DNA from: Alphaproteobacteria bacterium
GTDB lineage: Bacteria; Pseudomonadota; Alphaproteobacteria; Rhodobacterales; Rhodobacteraceae
Length of the DNA stretch: 6,509 bases
Assembly (NCBI GenBank): GCA_003694465.1
Contig: RFKM01000083.1
Coordinates: 1-6,509, forward strand
Direction of reading: 5' to 3'
Part shown: one piece after another, positions 5,381 through 6,509 of the stretch
Layout: every line of letters starts with the position of its first letter
How positions within the stretch are numbered: the first letter of the stretch is position 1
Made by a program: the position numbers and the translations under genes
Notes under the pieces: generated by a model
Told to the model about the DNA's origin: nothing
Databases searched by the model: none
What the model saw: the letters and a program-made list of their open reading frames with translations, nothing else

Positions 5381-6509
5381 ATGGCACGGCTCGACATTCT
5401 CACCGCCAACGACAGGCCGGGGGAATATCCGCCCTCGTATTACGCGGCGACGGCCGTTCCCTTCGCGCCTCTGCCCGAGGCGCGGGGCGAGATCACCTGC
5501 GACGTGGCGATCATCGGTGGCGGTTATACCGGGCTTTCGGCGGCGCTGCACCTTGCCGAGGCGGGGCTCGACGTCATCGTGCTCGAGGCCCAGCGCGTCG
5601 GCTTCGGCGCCTCGGGGCGCAATGGCGGGCAAGTCCATCCCGGGCAACGCGTGGATCAGGACCGGCTCGAAGATATGGCCGGCCCGGAAATGGCGCGCGC
5701 GCTGTGGGATCTGGCGCTCGAAAGCGTCGATCTGACCATTTCGCTCGCCCGCCGCCATGCGCCAGAGGCCGGGTTCGTCCGCGGGTTGATCCATGCCGAC
5801 CACCGCGAACGATTCGTCCGCCACAGCCACGCCTATGCCGAGAAGCTGCGGCGCGATTACGGCTATGACCGGATTCGCCCGCTCAGCCGCGAAGAACTGC
5901 GGGCGAAGGTGGCCTCCGAGGCCTATTTCGGCGGTGTCGAAGACAGCGGCGGCGGCCATCTGCACCCGCTGAACTATGCCCTCGGGCTGGCGCGGGCGGC
6001 GCAGGCGGCGGGGGCGCGCCTTTACGAGCGCAGCCGGGTGCGCTGGGTGTCGGAAAGCGAGCCGGTGCGCCTTGGCACCGACGCGGCGAAGGTGACGGCG
6101 CGCTACCTGCTCTGGGCCACCAACGGCTATCTCGGTGATCTTGACCGGCGCATCGCCGCCAAGGTCATGCCGATCAACAATTTCATCGTCGCCACCGAAC
6201 CCCTGGGCGACGGGGCGCGGGAGCTCATTCCCGAAAACCAGGCGGTGGCCGATTCGAAATTCGTCATCAACTATTTCCGCCTGTCGCAGGACGGGCGGAT
6301 GCTGTTCGGCGGTGGCGAGAGCTATGGCTGGCGCTTCCCGCGCGAAATTGCCGCGAAGGCGCGCAAGCCGATGCTCGAGATTTTCCCGCAGCTGACGGGG
6401 GCGAAGATCGACTACGCTTGGGGCGGCACCCTCGGCATCACCCTCAACCGGATGCCGCATTTCGAGCGCCTCGCCGGGAACATCCTCGCCGTCGGCGGCT
6501 ATTCCGGCC
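5381..6509 (+). CDS. puuB: FAD-dependent amine oxidoreductase, PuuB/OrdL type (3' end beyond window)
   Basis: The first 376 codons of a DAO-fold flavoenzyme, open to the right edge; E. coli PuuB has about 426 residues, so about 50 are missing. PuuB oxidises gamma-glutamylputrescine to gamma-glutamyl-aminobutyraldehyde with O2. The N-terminal Rossmann motif is GGGYTGLSAALHLAEAG (46-62) with the ribose-binding E69 in VIVLE, followed by GFGASGRNGGQ (74-84). Further PuuB-like blocks are DSGGGHLHPLNYALG (188-202), ATNGYLGD (246-253), INYFRLSQDGRMLFGGG (296-312), FPQLTGAKIDYAWGG (335-349), LNRMPHF (355-361) and GGYSG at the edge. The ATG is preceded by GGGAAGGGG (5368-5376), a moderate ribosome site. 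It is probably co-transcribed with spuC. PuuB strictly requires glutamylated substrate made by PuuA, which is not in this window, so this homologue might act on a different amine; PauB of P. aeruginosa is an equally good name. Confidence 0.88.
   Translation, partial: MARLDILTANDRPGEYPPSYYAATAVPFAPLPEARGEITCDVAIIGGGYTGLSAALHLAEAGLDVIVLEAQRVGFGASGRNGGQVHPGQRVDQDRLEDMAGPEMARALWDLALESVDLTISLARRHAPEAGFVRGLIHADHRERFVRHSHAYAEKLRRDYGYDRIRPLSREELRAKVASEAYFGGVEDSGGGHLHPLNYALGLARAAQAAGARLYERSRVRWVSESEPVRLGTDAAKVTARYLLWATNGYLGDLDRRIAAKVMPINNFIVATEPLGDGARELIPENQAVADSKFVINYFRLSQDGRMLFGGGESYGWRFPREIAAKARKPMLEIFPQLTGAKIDYAWGGTLGITLNRMPHFERLAGNILAVGGYSG

Noticed and set aside
3901..5409. A 502-codon open frame antisense to spuC
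   Set aside because: It is an antisense shadow typical of high-GC genes. Its translation is low-complexity, rich in Arg, Gly, Asp, Val and His, and resembles no family, while the opposite strand encodes a complete aminotransferase with all catalytic motifs.
5162..6460. A 432-codon open frame antisense to the oxidoreductase and spuC end
   Set aside because: It covers parts of two well-supported plus-strand genes and shows no recognisable domain or ribosome site.

Overview
The window is a divergently organised polyamine uptake and catabolism locus. It is very GC-rich, with G/C-biased third positions. Gene content and protein resemblance point to an alphaproteobacterium, most likely a Rhodobacteraceae (Rhodobacterales) member; the taxon is inferred from style and layout, not from a marker gene.

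Left half (about 1-3021, minus strand): an ABC importer operon read right to left. It holds a periplasmic polyamine-binding protein (potF type, 3021-1936), an ATPase (potG, 1869-712) and the first permease (potH, from 715 off the left edge). potG and potH overlap by ATGA. The second permease (potI) would be expected beyond the left edge. A GC-rich hairpin followed by a T tract sits between potF and potG. It looks like an intrinsic terminator used as an attenuator, so that binding protein outnumbers the membrane components.

Centre (3022-3179): a 158-bp divergent control region with a plausible potF promoter, a perfect 12-bp palindrome over its -10/start region, and two smaller palindromes in the leader of the opposing gene.

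Right half (3180-6509, plus strand): a GntR/FCD regulator (3180-3839), a SpuC-type class III aminotransferase (3916-5313) and the first 376 codons of a PuuB/OrdL-type FAD amine oxidoreductase (5381 to the right edge). A good sigma70-like promoter lies just before the aminotransferase, and its spacer carries the same TTTTGATCA core found at the potF promoter.

Working model: polyamine enters through PotFGHI and is deaminated by the aminotransferase and/or oxidised by the FAD enzyme. The GntR protein probably controls both arms through the shared TTTTGATCA sites. All six genes belong to known families, and I see no undescribed system. The points most worth a look are the shared operator, the potF-potG terminator, and a binding pocket that is putrescine-like except for one spermidine-type tryptophan. 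No tRNA, rRNA, CRISPR array, insertion sequence or phage gene is visible.
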